Positions 34,423 through 48,054 are shown, numbered from the stretch's first letter. The stretch: 64,000 nucleotides of DNA from Episyrphus balteatus (GCF_945859705.1 NC_079136.1:110690028-110754027), one strand, 5' to 3'. The notes: generated by a model not told the origin, from the sequence alone. Made by a program: numbers and translations.

Positions 34423-36028
34423 AAAGTGTAGAAGTTGTTTCAATTAAAACTTGTTTCTTATAATTTAAGCGATATTAAGAAATGATACCCCAAATTTCTC
34501 TCTGTATCAGCCCCATTTTATCCGCATCCGTTATAATGCTTACAAAAGCGACGCTGACCTCACGGTGAGCTCTACCGACTATGACAATATCTTCCGCATA
34601 AGCTAGCAGACTTTTGAAATATTGCGTTGCTTTTGAGAAGCTTGCGGTTGGAGATGTTCCTTAAAGTACTTTGTTGTGTTCTTAATGGTTTTAAAATTTC
34701 ATTTAAAAGAAAGAGTTAATCGCGTTAAGTCCAAAAAATATGTAAGTTCTAAAAAAAAAAATAAATAACAATAAAAAGAAGTCTGAAATTATAAAAATAA
34801 ATTATAAAAATATTCTATTAATTGTTAATTCTTCAAATTGTAATCTTTATCTCCTAAATTTAACATCAGCAAAAGTATATCCATTTATAAAATGCATTTC
34901 AACTTGAACAACAAAAACATAAATAATAATCTGCAATTGCAGCTTCATGCGGGTCCTTTTGTTAATTTAATTTAGTTCTGCATTTTGCAATGTATTTTCA
35001 GTCATAATTTACGGATTTTGTTCTTATTCGCCATAAATTTCAATTTGAACTAATTGAAATGTTTATTTTGAACGTAGTGGCCGCCTGACCATTATTGTGC
35101 ATGTATATTCTTTAATCAAATATTTTTGAAAGGGTTTCAAAATATTAAAACAGAATCTTAAACATTTGAAAGGGATGAGATTTTTTGTATTTACTGTATT
35201 GAATCCATCCCTTTTGCATTTCAAAAAGAACCATAGTTGTGGGTACAGACTTCTGCTGATATATTTTTGATTTCATTGAATAGGTTGAACATTAAACTTT
35301 AAACTGAAGGCAAATATCTATATAAAAAAAAACATAAGTTTGTTTTCGCTGTTTTGGCGAATTCGCAACTAACAGGAGAGGGTAAGTTATGATGTGTGGA
35401 GGCAATTTAATTGAAGCAAAAGCGAGCTGGCTTTTGTGTCTTGAAGGAGATTTAACTTGGGGTCGTTATAGATCCGATAATAAGGTGGATCTTGTCGTTT
35501 CACATACTCCGTTTATTGGATAAGAACTCGTTGTAGAAAAGTGCTCAGAATCTCATGAAAAGAACTAAACTTTTAAATTGCACTAAATTTTGTGTTAAAT
35601 ACTTAATTTTTCAGCGACTCCTTTCTTCAATATTAACTCATTCCATAAGCCTTGAAAGTTGTATTACGAACAAGATTTATCACTGAAAATGAACAATCGT
35701 AAGACATCAATTTTTAGCAAATTTTGTTTGTATTTTGAAAAACCCAGATAAAACTTTTTCATTAGCAAAAAAAAAAACATTACAGTCAAAAGAAAAACAA
35801 AGACTCAAAAAATTAATAAGACACCCATTAACCTGCCATAAAGAATAACACCTACACAGTCAATTTAATACTCCACCATAAGCTGTCACCAGCTGAATCG
35901 CTAGATCTATTCGATTTCAATTAACTTCCATATCTTCCATCCTAGCTCATCGTTTTAAAAATGTCTTTTTCCCTATCCCTATTCTTGCCATTAGAAAAAG
36001 AAAAAAAGATACAGAAATCAGTACTCAC
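34423..36028. other. AT-rich non-coding interval
   Basis: No gene or clear element found. A donor-like GAGAGG|GTAAGTTA lies near 35380 on the plus strand but no exon is recognisable beside it. Confidence 0.45.
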
Positions 36029-36480
36029 ATTTTAATAAAGAGGTTCGCATATTTTATTCTAAATCCGCGTACAGCTTCGTGCGGTTGTGCTGTGCAACTA
36101 AAGAGAACTCCATTAGCAACATCAAATATGAATTTATTTACACACAGCAAAGAAGCAGGAGAGAGGATCAACGAAAAAAAAAAGAAAAGGACTCTGACTC
36201 TTACTGTCAGTGCAGCACACTTTTCTTTGTTAACCAGACGGGCGTGCGACAGCAGCTCTACATTATCTACCACGGTGGAAAGCACCGCGTCGAGACGTCT
36301 TAAGCCCATAATAGCAAAACAGTATTGTAACCATTTTCTGCCAATTTTGAAGCGATAATCCAAATGAAAATCTCTAACTCCACCGCCCAGGTTTAATAAA
36401 AATAAGATAGATATACAGTCTGAGACAGAGTGAGATACCTACAACAACTGTTCTACTGCATCACAGCAGCTACAGCATTG
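36029..36480 (-). promoter_or_regulatory. Candidate non-coding first exon (minus strand)
   Basis: A consensus-like donor (AAAAT|GTGAGTAC) ends a segment of more balanced composition at 36029. A TATA-like TATAAATTATA sits upstream at 36502-36512 on the minus strand. The 112-codon frame here has no recognisable domain and is probably not a protein. Same strand as the DDR-like gene, so it could be a distant 5' UTR exon; that is inference only. Confidence 0.3.
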
Positions 36481-36519
36481 TGTATCAAATCGTTGAACTT
36501 CTATAATTTATACTGGTGA

Positions 36520-38472
36520 TGAGCTAGCTCTCTGCCATTGCGAGGCGCTGGAGTGTAAAATTTATTTTTTCCCGCCCATTTACATAATTTGTGATGAAAA
36601 TTTCATTTGAAATTGCCAGTGATCCTTCATAACGTCATTATCGTAACAGTAACTGTACATTTGGTCCTTTTGGTATAACATGAAACATTCTATATGTGTT
36701 TTTTTTTCGGAACGCAGATTTGCTCTTTTTGGCGTGTGTGTTCTATTATCAGGCCGGACTTGAGGTCGCTGTTGAAGCTTCAAACAGTGGGTCACCTACG
36801 TGGAACTCTTAGGATAAATCGGATAGAAATTAATCTTTTCCTTGTTTTAATTAAAGTTTATGGAATTTTTACCAATAACATTTGGGTTAAAGTAAAATGT
36901 TCACGAAGCGGTTTTAACAAGTTTTCTGGGAATTTACTTAATAAGAAACTAATATCCATAAATTCGTAGACTGATCTTAGTTTTGCTATTAATTGATTTC
37001 CAGTTTTTAATCAATTTTGTCCCACTGTTCTTGGAAGCGTTGATGATTCCAGCGTCAATTTTAGTACCGTCATCATTCCTGAAACTACATTGAAGCAAAT
37101 AATATCTACGCGAAACTCATAAAGTTAGCTGAATAGCTGAATATAAGGATGGATGGATGGATGGATAGAATGCAATATCTAAATGTGTGTAGTGTAGGGT
37201 GTGCCTAAAGGTCCTCAGCCAGTTCTCCCAACAGCGCAGCGCCTCCTGTTGGTTACGCAACTAGATATGAAATTATTCTGTAAATAACTGGATATGCGTG
37301 TTTTACGTGTATGTGCCACGGAGGTGCCTACAAGCGCGTACGTATATAATGTTTCGTGTTCCTGGTTCCGTTACTAGCTATGGTTTGGTCTATAATTTCA
37401 TGATATAAATTGTGCTTTCATTTCTAGAAGCTATTTAGGGATACAGCAAAAACGGCAGCTCAGCTACCATCATCCAACCACTTGACTGTGATTGAATTGT
37501 ATCGTTACATTATTTTGATGATAGAGGGAGATGTTAGATTATAATGGTAGATGTATTGGTATACATCAAAACAAGGATGAGTTATGAATTAAGGCTCAAC
37601 TTAATGTGAGGTGATTTATAAAAAAAAGGCAATCGGATGGTAAGAGCTCATTATAGCCATAAGCAAGGTACTGTTGTTTGGATTTTGTATTTGATTCGAG
37701 TTCAGGGGTTATGTTGTTAGATGTTAGTTCTATGTAGAGTTGATAGAGTTTCTAATTATCATTTGAAACATTATAGCATAATGATAATTTGTAACAAATA
37801 AAGCAAAAACATCGAAAGTAGAAATCATGACCATTTTAGCTTTAGGTATATAATTATGTATCTAGTTTCATTGTTGATGATTTTGTAGGAAGTATAGTAA
37901 TAAATATCCGTAGGATCAAAGTGATTGGATACATATATTTTTGATTACAAGTTTAAAATTGAAAGGTTTCCTTTAATTCACCTTTGACCGAAGTACTTTT
38001 ACTTAAAACCGTATTAAAAAAAAATTTCGATTTAGACGAAACTGAAGAAATTTGAAAATCAATATTTTTCTCAAACCTAGTCATTCCTAAAGATATTATT
38101 TTAGACTTTTATTATTTAAAATTTTATGAGCTTTTGGATGGTGATACAATATTTGAGCCAAAAAATAGTCTTTATGACCTTAAAAAAAAAACTGAAAAAG
38201 TGATGTTATTTCTAACATGTTTTGCATTTTTTACAATCTTGCGTTCGGGACTCGTGTCCGAAAACTGCGGAAGTAAATTACAATTAACTGATGTGCGAAC
38301 TTAATAACTTATTAAGTAGGTACTTATAAGGCAAGTTTAAAACTCGTAAACAAAATCGAATAACAATCAGACTTAACAAGGCAAATGAGAACAAAATTGT
38401 GGCTTTATGTGTGTCTGTGTGTGTTTTCTATCTCTGACTCTCTTATATTCCTTAGGACCAAAATAAACGTTA
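36520..38472. other. Non-coding interval with a GGAT microsatellite
   Basis: No gene supported. A short GGAT run lies at 37147-37166. The rest is AT-rich. Confidence 0.5.
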
Positions 38473-38480
38473 CTTGCCAT

Positions 38481-39707
38481 CAGAGTTGGGTAATCGAATC
38501 GTTAATTACATTACATGTAATAACAGGGTAATTACATTGTAATCGAATTACTTTCCCATTACAATGGAAATGTAATTCGAAATGCAATTACAATTAAATT
38601 ACCGTGTAATTTTATTGAAATTACAAAAGTAATTGCATTGTAATTAAATATTTTGGAATTTGAAAGTAGGTAATTATATTGTAATTGAAACTCTGAAATT
38701 AATTTCTAAATTAAATTAAATATTTTATTTTATTCAAACGAAACAAAATCATTCAATAAATTAATTATTATTAGCTGTGTTATATTATTCCCGTGATCTA
38801 GATCAGATCATTTTATTTGTTAGCTTTACAATAACAAAGCAAGATCCTGCTTTTTTTGTAAGGGAAATGAAAACAATATGATTTGACCTGGATCACGAGA
38901 ATAATAAAACACAGCTATGTATTATCATATTACACGAAAAGTTACAATAAAATTACTGGTAATTTATTATTGCTTTAAGCAAAACAAACTTTTCAAAGTT
39001 TATTTCCGATGACTTATTTCACCGCGGCGCATTTATTATGCCCGCAAATGAAAAAAGCCTTTCAATGGGAGCGACGATTGAAGTATTGTGTTGTACTTTA
39101 GAAACAATGGCTTTGCAACTTGCTACATGCCACTTGCTACATGCCACTTGCTACATGAAACTTGCCACATGTAACTTGCAACATGAAACTTGCTACATGC
39201 AATTTGCCTCATGCAACCTGCCACATGCAACTTGCCACATGAAACTTGCCACATGCAACTTGCCTCATGCAACTTGCCACATGCAGCTTGCAACATGCAA
39301 CTTGCCACATACGGCTATATCTCGGAATTTTGAAAAAAATGAAAAAAAATTTTTGATGCCCAAAAGGTAGCGGGGACTCTATCCTACATTTGGGTACAAC
39401 TCCCATCCCTGTAGGTCCACCCTTTACATGTGGCATGTGGCATAGTTTTTCATTGAAATTTTGAAGGTTTAGATTTTGGTTTTATTTTGTTTTTAAAATA
39501 TAATTTTAATTACAATGTAATTACCTTTGTAATTTTATCTTTTTAATAACAATACAATTACACGGCAATTTAATTGTAATTGCATTTCTAATTACATTTC
39601 TTTTGTAATGGGAAAGTAATTCGATTACAATGCAATTACTAGTGGAGTTATTACATTGTAATTAATTAGTAACTAATTACAAATGTAATAATTACTCCCC
39701 AACTCTG
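38481..39707. mobile_element. hAT-like non-autonomous element with about 200-bp TIRs (1227 bp)
   Basis: It begins CAGAGTTGGG and ends CCCAACTCTG, with a perfect 8-bp target duplication CTTGCCAT (38473-38480 and 39708-39715). Beyond the termini the arms stay inverted-repetitive for about 200 bp, built of AATTACATTGTAATT-like words. The middle contains a 14-bp minisatellite (39120-39315). No transposase is encoded. The 8-bp duplication and CAG ends fit hAT. Confidence 0.9.
39120..39315. repeat. 14-bp minisatellite, 14 units, consensus TTGCCACATGCAAC
   Basis: Fourteen consecutive units fit the 14-bp frame with no indel from 39120 to 39315; differences are substitutions only (TTGCTACATGCCAC, TTGCCTCATGCAAC and so on). 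Because 14 is not a multiple of 3, the long frames on both strands cycle through three phases; the resulting repetitive peptides are not evidence of a gene. Confidence 0.97.
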
Positions 39708-40059
39708 CTTGCCATACGATAAAAATGGAAAAACTATTTTTTGTATTGAGGGCTTGATTTAGTTTTAACAATTTAATTTAACAAATTTTCAATAAAAAAA
39801 TATTTTTTTGAACCATTTTCAACGGTATCCGCCATAGAACCTTTTTCTTGATTTCTGATTATCTCTTAAATGACTTATAACGGATTTCAACAAAAAAATT
39901 TATAGGTACAAAATTAAAAAAAATTTCTTTTTAAAAATTTTTTTTTAGTTTTCTTTTTATGTGTCGAATATATAATTTCTTATGATTGAAACAGAATTTT
40001 TTTTAGAAATATTTAAAAAATTTTATTTCTAAAACACTAGGTATATTTAAAAAAGCAAC

Positions 40060-40842
40060 GAAGCTTAATTGGCACTTAATATAATGTGGCCAAAGTTTTT
40101 TTCGAACCAAAATGTTGACTTGCTGTCCAAGTACAAAGTTTTCAACGCGACAGTAAATGCATGCATGACATATGGCGTTCAAGTCTTCGGATACACACAC
40201 TTCGAAGCTTTTGAAACTGTGCAAAGGTTATATTTCGTTTGCCTACCTCAACACCAACTACTCCATATATGTAGAGTCAGGAATAGTCCCTATATAAACA
40301 AAATTTGAGGGCAAGTGCGAACTTCATTACTAGAGTGATGAAACGAAGTGAAACTTGTCTTCATAAAATCATTTTAAGTAAATTACTTCGAGTGAATGCT
40401 TCCCCGTTTAAAGGCTGGAACGAACTTGCTTTATCTTACGAAACAAGTTTAAATTTAACTGAAACTATTATGACCGATTGGCTATTCAAGAGCTATTTAT
40501 AGTCATTTAAACCACCAACTGGAATCGGAAGTCTCTTACTTTAGTAATGAATTTTCAGCCTCGGTTATAGGTATTATTTTTAGAACAAGAGTTGAAATTT
40601 TAAATTTAAACTTTATACCTCATCGATCAGATTTGCTTCAGCTATGTGATATATGTAACGGAAGAGTGAATGAAGATATTTACCATTTCGTTGCTGCTTG
40701 TCCTATTCTACAAGAAATTCGTCGGTTGCATTTTCGGGAAAGCTTTATATCTTTGGAAAAACTTTTTGAAATCTTAAATGGAGCAATGGGCTGCCTCAGC
40801 CTCTATAATTATTGCCAACATGCTCTTTCTTACCGTACCTAA
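40060..40842 (+). pseudogene. LINE ORF2 C-terminal remnant, frameshifted
   Basis: Three adjoining frames together read as the end of a non-LTR retrotransposon polyprotein. The first (40069-40308) has the post-RT KVFNATVNACMTYGVQVFGY segment; the second (40305-40502) continues the C-terminal region; the third (from about 40504 to 40842) carries a terminal zinc-type motif, CDICNGRVNEDIYHF...CP (C-x2-C, then H and C). Frame changes near 40305 and 40500 break it, the latter at a TAG. The RT is absent. The segment resembles C-termini of several insect LINE clades (I, LOA, R1 or Jockey-type); it is not the same element as at 27.3-29.6 kb. It cannot make a functional protein. Confidence 0.75.
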
Positions 40843-40926
40843 CAGTTTCGCATATTAAACTTAGTTGATTATTGCAGTTTAAAAAAAATTTATTTATCTA
40901 TTTATTGTTTTGTTGATAATATTTCT

Positions 40927-41320
40927 TTTGTGTTTCAAATCACCTTAAAATTGATAATATTGTATAAACAGCTTATCATTACCAAATTGTGTATTACTTT
41001 GTGTTTCAAATCACGTTAAAATTGATAAAAATTCTTATAAACATCTGATCAAATTAACCAAATTGTGTAATATTTTGTGTTTCAAATCACGTTAAAATTG
41101 ATATTGTTTTATATACAAATATTTTTCATATAATTTTGTTTAAATTTATTTTTTTTAATTTTAAAATTTTTGCTTTTTATTATTTCTTTTATTTTTAAAT
41201 CATATTATGAAATGTCATCTCAGGCAGACGGTAATATTGCCATGTCCTTATTCTTAAGTATACAAATTGTTAAACTTTATGATGAAAAAAATAAAGAATT
41301 AATCTATCTATCTATCTATA
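40927..41320 (+). repeat. LINE 3' UTR: tandem 71-76 bp units and CTAT tail
   Basis: Downstream of the remnant, TTTGTGTTTCAAATCACGTT with a following AAAATTGATA occurs three times (about 40927, 40998, 41074). The segment ends in AATAAAGAATTAATCTAT with CTAT units to 41320. Many LINEs end in a short microsatellite rather than poly(A), so I read 41320 as the 3' end. Confidence 0.65.
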
Positions 41321-41329
41321 TTAAAAAAA

Positions 41330-44300
41330 AAAACGTCTCTAACAATTAAAAAAAAAAAAAAAAATACTAAAAATTCTTTTTTACACAAGAAATTGCATTG
41401 CGTATCCAAAACATATGGTGTAAATTGAATTATTTTTATGTGTTTAAACAGATTTTGAAGAATAATAATGTTTCTTGATGAAAATATGTATAAGTAATAA
41501 AGCTGCGTATCATATCTTCCTTCTTTGTTTGTCCAGAAATAGATACAAAAATATTTAGTTAGGGAGGTTGTGAAAGTGTTAAAAATGTGTTGACTTGTGA
41601 GTAAATTTAATACAACTTGTTGATAATAAAGTAATAAAGTTTTAAAATTTAATAAATTAACAATTAAGTACAGTCTTAATGTGAGATTTGAAACATAAAA
41701 TTTCGAAAAAGTGATTTACAACAACAGTTGTTCCTTAAAGGATTTTCAAAGTTATTTGGAAAGCAATGTTTTTAAGGGAACATTTCTTAAGGTTTCTAAA
41801 AGTATGGAAAACCAAACTTGGTATTTCTTAAAAAGTATAAATATTTTAGATTTATTCTTTGGAAATATCTTGTATCTTAATTTTCAGTCCAATTCCGATG
41901 AACTTTAGTGGTACATTTAATTATTTGAGTTAGTTTAGTTTTTATTACCAAGTTAGAAAAAAAAAACGCTATAAAGTTTGGTTGTAAATAGTTCGGGAAT
42001 GTGATTTGCCATACCTACTTTCTGGCCAAAAAATAAAATTAATTTGGAAATGCTGTTATATTTACATAAAATATTTATGTAGTTTTCAAAAATAAAAAAC
42101 TCAATCTTTGGTTTCCTGAAAAAAAATTTAATGTTAAACCAGTAAATAGTAAACATCGGCTTATATCCTTTAATTCAGTTACATAATACATAGGTAGTCT
42201 GAATATTTTTTTTTCAAAAATTTTGCATTTCGGTTCATTGATTTCAATCGTCGATACTACATATAATTAAGTTTCATATAATTATCGAGCAACACACACA
42301 TACAATTTGACGCCGATAAATCAATAGTAATAACAAAAAACATTTCTTCAATTCACCCACCTATAAGCTCTACATTTATCCTATTTCAATAGAAAGCAAT
42401 AGCTCCCAGCCCACCAGATTAAGCAAATGAAAATAATTTGCAGTTTAATTGTTTTTAAGCCCAGAGGCCCTTTAACTGTTTCACCCTAATATACGATGCG
42501 GCCATTGGTCCATTTCATGATCCTTGATACCTATTCCAATCAACCAACTTCATATGCAATTCTAAAAAAAAAAAACAAAATATTTGTAAATGTTTTTTGA
42601 CCAGCCCTCATCATAATATGTTAACACGATTTGCTGGACTAAAAGTTCCACCTACATACATACATTTCACAAGCAATCTCGAGCGCATGCTTAGTTGCAA
42701 TTCCTCTTTAGATTCTCCATTCTTAACCCGGTCAATCAGCAAGAAATATAATTTGAATTATTTTATAAATTTTCTCCATTTTTTGTTCATTGCTCCTAGA
42801 AAATTCCATTCCAAGACTTTGGAGCACCCAGCACATGCTACATCACTACATCACAGGCGGAAATTGCAATTTTCAAATGTAAAAGGGTCGCCGTTGTCGT
42901 CGTCAGAGACACACTGCCAGCCGTTCCCGTCATCTTTTAACGTGTAACAAGCTCCTAAGCTACAATGACAGCGCACCCCAATACCGGAAGGCTTAGTCTG
43001 CCTTCTGCCTTTTTGCGTTTCTATTTCGCAGAAGAGTTTAGGCCAGGCAAAATTATATATGGGCACATTGAAGGAGTTCTACTCCATTTGATGCGAACGA
43101 TATTAATCATCATTAGGAGCGTGTAATAGAAAGAAAGAAAAAAAAACACGAAATAGAATAAAAATAACAGGAACTACCGCAAAAAACCTTAATCGAAAAA
43201 ATACGTCCAAGTCTTCCGACGAACAAAAAAAAAAAAAAAATAAATAAATAAAAAGGTTGTCGAAGTATTCAACTTTAATGGGCTATTTTTTTCTAATACT
43301 TTGTGAATCTACTTCTTTGGCCTATTAAATCGACTAAATTTAGGTTTTTAGGCCTTCATTCTCTACCCGTCTTTTCGTGTCGGTCGGGAGGGTTCGCTCC
43401 AATTTTCACTAAAAGTTATCGAACGCCACATGGTAAATGTGGTTTTCGATATACTCAGCATTATGTGGCGAAAGCTTTTGTGGATTTAGGTCCTCACATT
43501 CACACATCCAAAGATGCCAGACCATAAATCAACCATGAAATTGTTTTGCTGCATATGCCATGTGAATAGGTGTTTAGGTCGTTGTCGTCGTATATTCGTT
43601 TGGTTTGGTCGGCGTATAAGCCTTCAGCAGCGCCCTCCCTTCTACTATATATGTATTAAGGCCGAGAAAGCCTAGAAAGCCGACAAAACCTCCATACATA
43701 ACCACCGTTACCTTTGTTTTATGGGGAATTGAGGGAAATTTTGCAAAGCCCTTATACCACAATACCACCCAGAAAGACAGAAAGAGAAACATAGGGAGGA
43801 GAGGAGATAAAGAGTAGGGAAAAGGGATTATGATTTACTGGCAGTTCAATTTTCAGCACAAAATTATTATTATACAATATACGAAATATTGTGCAAAACC
43901 ATTCCCACAAGGACCACCTCGGGTGAAACTTGATCTATGACATGGTCTATTAGGCACAACTGGAAAACAATTTCAGGTCCAATTATCCTTTCTTCGAGAT
44001 ATGTTGTTGTCGTCATCATAGTCGTCGGTCGTCGTCGTGGTGATGCTGGAAATTAAAATCAAATTTCTTCACATCTTCACCAATAGTTTCAAGCATATAA
44101 CTACCTTTATAGGAATTTTGTAAAAGTTTGTTCAAATATGTGATTTATGAGCTCTGCAGGAATCAGTTTAAGGTATTGTTTTATATTCTCATGCCCACAC
44201 ACTATAATGCTCTTCAATGTTGGTTAAGGGAATATTTATATTTTAACTTTCATTGGTTTCGTGTGCTGAGTACAAGATTTTTTGAAGAGTTTTCATTTTC

Positions 44301-45479
44301 CTAAGGATTTTGCACGATACATTGAAAAAACTTTAATTTCAATAAATTTATTATGCCCGTTGAAAAAGAAATATGTTACAATAATTAAGGCTACCTGAAA
44401 AGTTGAGCAAAACTTGTTAAAATACGATACTACCAGATTTTGTATGATCCGTCTTTGAAAATAGCAGCATTATTATTTATTCTGGATTTTCGTTCAATCC
44501 AATATCTTACGAATTACGATCGTCTTAATATATAAGATTATGTCATTTTTTTTTTGTTTATCACGCAGAATCTTATACCTATTCATTATTTTGTATCTAG
44601 CTAATTCTTGCAATAAAAAACCTACCTACTTTGGTGTATTCGTACATTTTATTTTCAATATTCAAACTGAAAGTGAATAGATATTTTGTTGTTGTTGTAT
44701 TTTTGGCACTATTTTGTTTTGGCGTTCGAAAAGTCGAAAACATTGAAGGGGCCAACAATCCATTGCGTTACGTCGAAGTTTTCAACTGACATTCTTATGA
44801 GAAGCGACTCATAAGCGACGGAAAAAGTAACCAAATTTTCAGCTTTTCAATCCTGCAGATCCGTTGACTTCAGTTGTCAAAATAGTTCAGTTCGTCAAAA
44901 AGCTATCCGTCCATGGAACGTATTCTATGGGTCACACCTTTCCATCCCAACCATCAACATCAATGGATTGATTGCCACAACGCATTTGACGGATATCATG
45001 AGTCCTTCATCATGACCTTCAGTCTTCATTTGACCAACATCATAAGCAAATCAGAAAACAATAAAATCTTACTCAACTGACACAAGATCCCTTTGTTTTT
45101 ATACGAAAAAGTTACTGTACTCCACCAGTATTCAATGTTCTCTTTAACGTTTCCTACTTTGAAAAATCATTTTTCAGTGCTTTAAACGATTTTGTCTTTG
45201 CCTTTAAATCCTGAAAATTCTAGACAAGAAGTCTCTTATGTGACTGAAACCTCAAAGAAACGTCAAATGAATCAAATTCGACAACCATAAGAAAATAAGA
45301 GTTAAAAGCATTACAGTTGATGGCTGATGCTGGATACCCTAATGGGTTCCATCATCCAAACTTGCACATAAAAAAAAACTTATACTAACCTAAAAGCACA
45401 AAAAAAACGACCCCCTGACTGACAGACCATTAATTTAATTCAATCCCACGGTCTTCTCTTCTCATTCATATTTTTTTTT
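41330..45479. other. Non-coding interval, no gene recognised
   Basis: AT-rich sequence with homopolymer runs. A somewhat less AT-rich stretch (about 42800-43800) contains several short frames with no recognisable domain. A GTCGTC-rich patch lies at 44010-44040. Confidence 0.45.
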
Positions 45480-46560
45480 TCTTGCAGAAGAAATTGAAAA
45501 ATTGCACTTTGAAAACTGCGATGTGTACAGAGAAGCAAAAGAGTTTCCTCCTTGCTTCCAAATTGAGTCTAAAAATGACAGATCTAACACTGGGAGACAT
45601 GTCATCGTGGTGTTCAGTCTCAGCCTTCTGCAGCAGCTCTACAGTGGAAAGAGTGACCATGAAAGAAAACCAAAAAAGGGAAAAGGCAAAATAAAAACGA
45701 AATACGACGACGACGTGGACGTTTCCTCATCTGAACTAGCTGAACGGAAAGGCAAAAATGAAAAGAAGATATTTTTTTTGTGTGTGTTTCACTCAAGCAA
45801 TCGCGCACAATTCTCGCGTATTCTTTCGCTGTGAAGCGCCAGCAATTAACATTTGCCAACTGTCAAAATTCCAACACTTTTCAACAACTATTCACAATTC
45901 CATATCTGAGTAGGTATACCGTGAGTGCTGTGTCGGAGTAGAAATCGGTCTCGATGTCTGAATGAGTGTGTATGTTGTGTGTTAAGTGTGACTGCGCTGA
46001 CTTGCTTCGTTGAATGAATACTACTACTTCTGCTGCCATACCGCAAAATCCACTTGAAACGGAACGAATGACGACAACGATGCGCCTCTAAGTGCAACAC
46101 AACACCGACATCAACAATAACACAAAAACAAAAATATCAAACAAAATAACAACAACAATATACGACCATTTCTTCGCGAATCGTTCCCATTCTTGGAGTT
46201 GGAAAAATCCCCTTCGGTATTTTTGTTTCTTCCTCCGAGCAGTCTTTTGCGCTCTGCCTCTGCTCTTGGTGCTGTGGCGGTGTCGGTCGGTTCTGTCAGA
46301 GTGTTTCCTTAGGAGGCAACTGAGAATAGTGTTGATATATTAACACTTTGGCTCTTCCGATGCTACAAACATGCCACTGCACCACAAAATGGACATCCAC
46401 TTCACATGCCCTCTTCAACTGTCTCTCCCACAGCCAGCTGATTGAAAACAAAAACAATAACAATAACACAAGAAAATAATGGGAATTTCGCGGGTTTAGC
46501 AAAGCAGCGCGTACATTTTGCTCATTTCACCGTTTGATGAAGATGGCGACGGGGCGCAAA
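45480..46560 (-). promoter_or_regulatory. Candidate promoter or 5' leader region
   Basis: This is the longest stretch of balanced base composition in the right half. It is rich in CA/AC and CAACA-type simple motifs and CpG-containing words, as in fly promoters and 5' UTRs. On the minus strand a TCAGTT initiator-like site (46318-46323) has an AGAACC at +28 to +33, one mismatch from the downstream promoter element pattern. No conserved protein frame is seen on either strand. It could be a distal promoter of the DDR-like gene or of an unseen neighbour. Confidence 0.25.
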
Positions 46561-48046
46561 GACATTCTGCACACATAAATATTTATTGACCCAACACAGT
46601 TTGTATAGTAGAGGAGTTAAAGAGTTGGAGTGATGTACGCGGAATGGAGTGCTTTTATTTTATTTTGTGAAAAGAAATTGAATAGACTCCGGACAGACAG
46701 ATAGACAGCAGCGGCTTCTTAGTTGTTATGCACTCGGCTTGGAGGATCAAAGGAGTTTCTATAGCGCGTGGTGTTCCCTTTTAGTAATTAGATTCTCGTT
46801 GAAGTTTTCAAAGAAATATGTGCGCCACGGCCACCACCGCCATCATCATCATCATCATGAGCGCAGGAGGACTTTAGGAGTAGGCTGGATGGCTTCTAGA
46901 GTTGCAAAAGATTCAGGCACATGATGGGCAGGCAAACAAATATCAACAAGAGAGAACTTTCGGCGGAACTGATGAAAACGCTGCGCGCTGTTCCTTTTTA
47001 TACTATTTTTTTGACAGACAGTGGTTTCTCTATACCTATCTATGGCAAACATTTGCTTTATTTTTGAAAGTTCATTACACTTGAGTTTTGAAGTGAAAAT
47101 GATGAAGTTGGCAAAAGAAATACTCAGGTGAGTATATACTGAATAGGCTTCTACGTTCTTGAGAACTGAAATAAATAAGCAAGTCCTTGTGGAACAGGAG
47201 TGTCATTATAATTTTCTATTCATCTCAAGATGCAAGAGTGCTTGAAATTGATCAACCACGATGAGAGCAGTAAGAACAGTTGATTTTTGTTTTTTTGTTA
47301 ATTACTGGAGTTTTTTTTACCTCTATTTGACTTTACTTTTCAGTTTTCACCTACGAAGATATTCTTTCCAAAGTTTCTTTATTATTTCACTAAAGGTTGA
47401 TTTTAACAGAAATGTGTCTTTGATATAATTACCTAGACTTTAAAAGGAAAATGTAACTTGTATTTAAAGGATGTAAGGAGCCTTTTATCATGGGCTGGGG
47501 CAAACTCGTCAGATCCAGAGTCACTTTTTGCTACTTTTCAGGACAGCGCCAGCGTTTTGAATGTTTGGCTTCCCACTACAAATTAATGAATATAATTATT
47601 ATTTATTATATTTTTACTATTTTATTTTTTATATTACCTATTATTATTTTTCTCTTGCTTGGTAATTCATAAACCGTTTAAGATAACAAATCGCCTAATG
47701 TGCATCAATTTTGACATAAAGTGACTTATGCTGTTATGCCTTTTGCGCACAAATTTTAGTTTCTGAGGTTGTTTTTATTCACGACTAAATTAAATTACAT
47801 ATTAAGCATTATATATCTCAAAGGAAATAAAAGTTAATCCTTTCCGATAGAATAAAGATCAAAGTAAAAAATACTTTAGGTGACTTTTTTATACTTTTTA
47901 TGTTAAATTGCTTCTTTTCTGGAAAATTCAGTTTCTATATTTGCACTTACGTATGTCCCTCAAGTTAGCAGAGCAAGGTCAGCAGAACATTTGTTTTGTT
48001 ATTGGATCTTTTAGTGCAAATTAAGTGCGCCAAAATTAAATTAAGT
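46561..48046. other. Non-coding interval with a CAT/CAC microsatellite
   Basis: A CCACCGCCATCATCATCAT run lies at about 46830-46860. No gene is supported. Confidence 0.5.
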
Positions 48047-48054
48047 GCTCCATT

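Noticed and set aside
36025..36363. 112-codon minus-strand ORF
   Set aside because: No recognisable domain; overlapping frames of similar length exist on the other strand. More likely non-coding leader sequence.
39038..39370. Repetitive ORFs on both strands (LATCNLPHATCH-type peptide)
   Set aside because: They are translations of the 14-bp minisatellite, which is open in several frames on both strands.
45482..45694. Plus-strand exon after a TTTTCTTGCAG acceptor-like site
   Set aside because: The acceptor looks good but the frame has no domain, no matching donor was found, and overlapping frames on the other strand are equally long.
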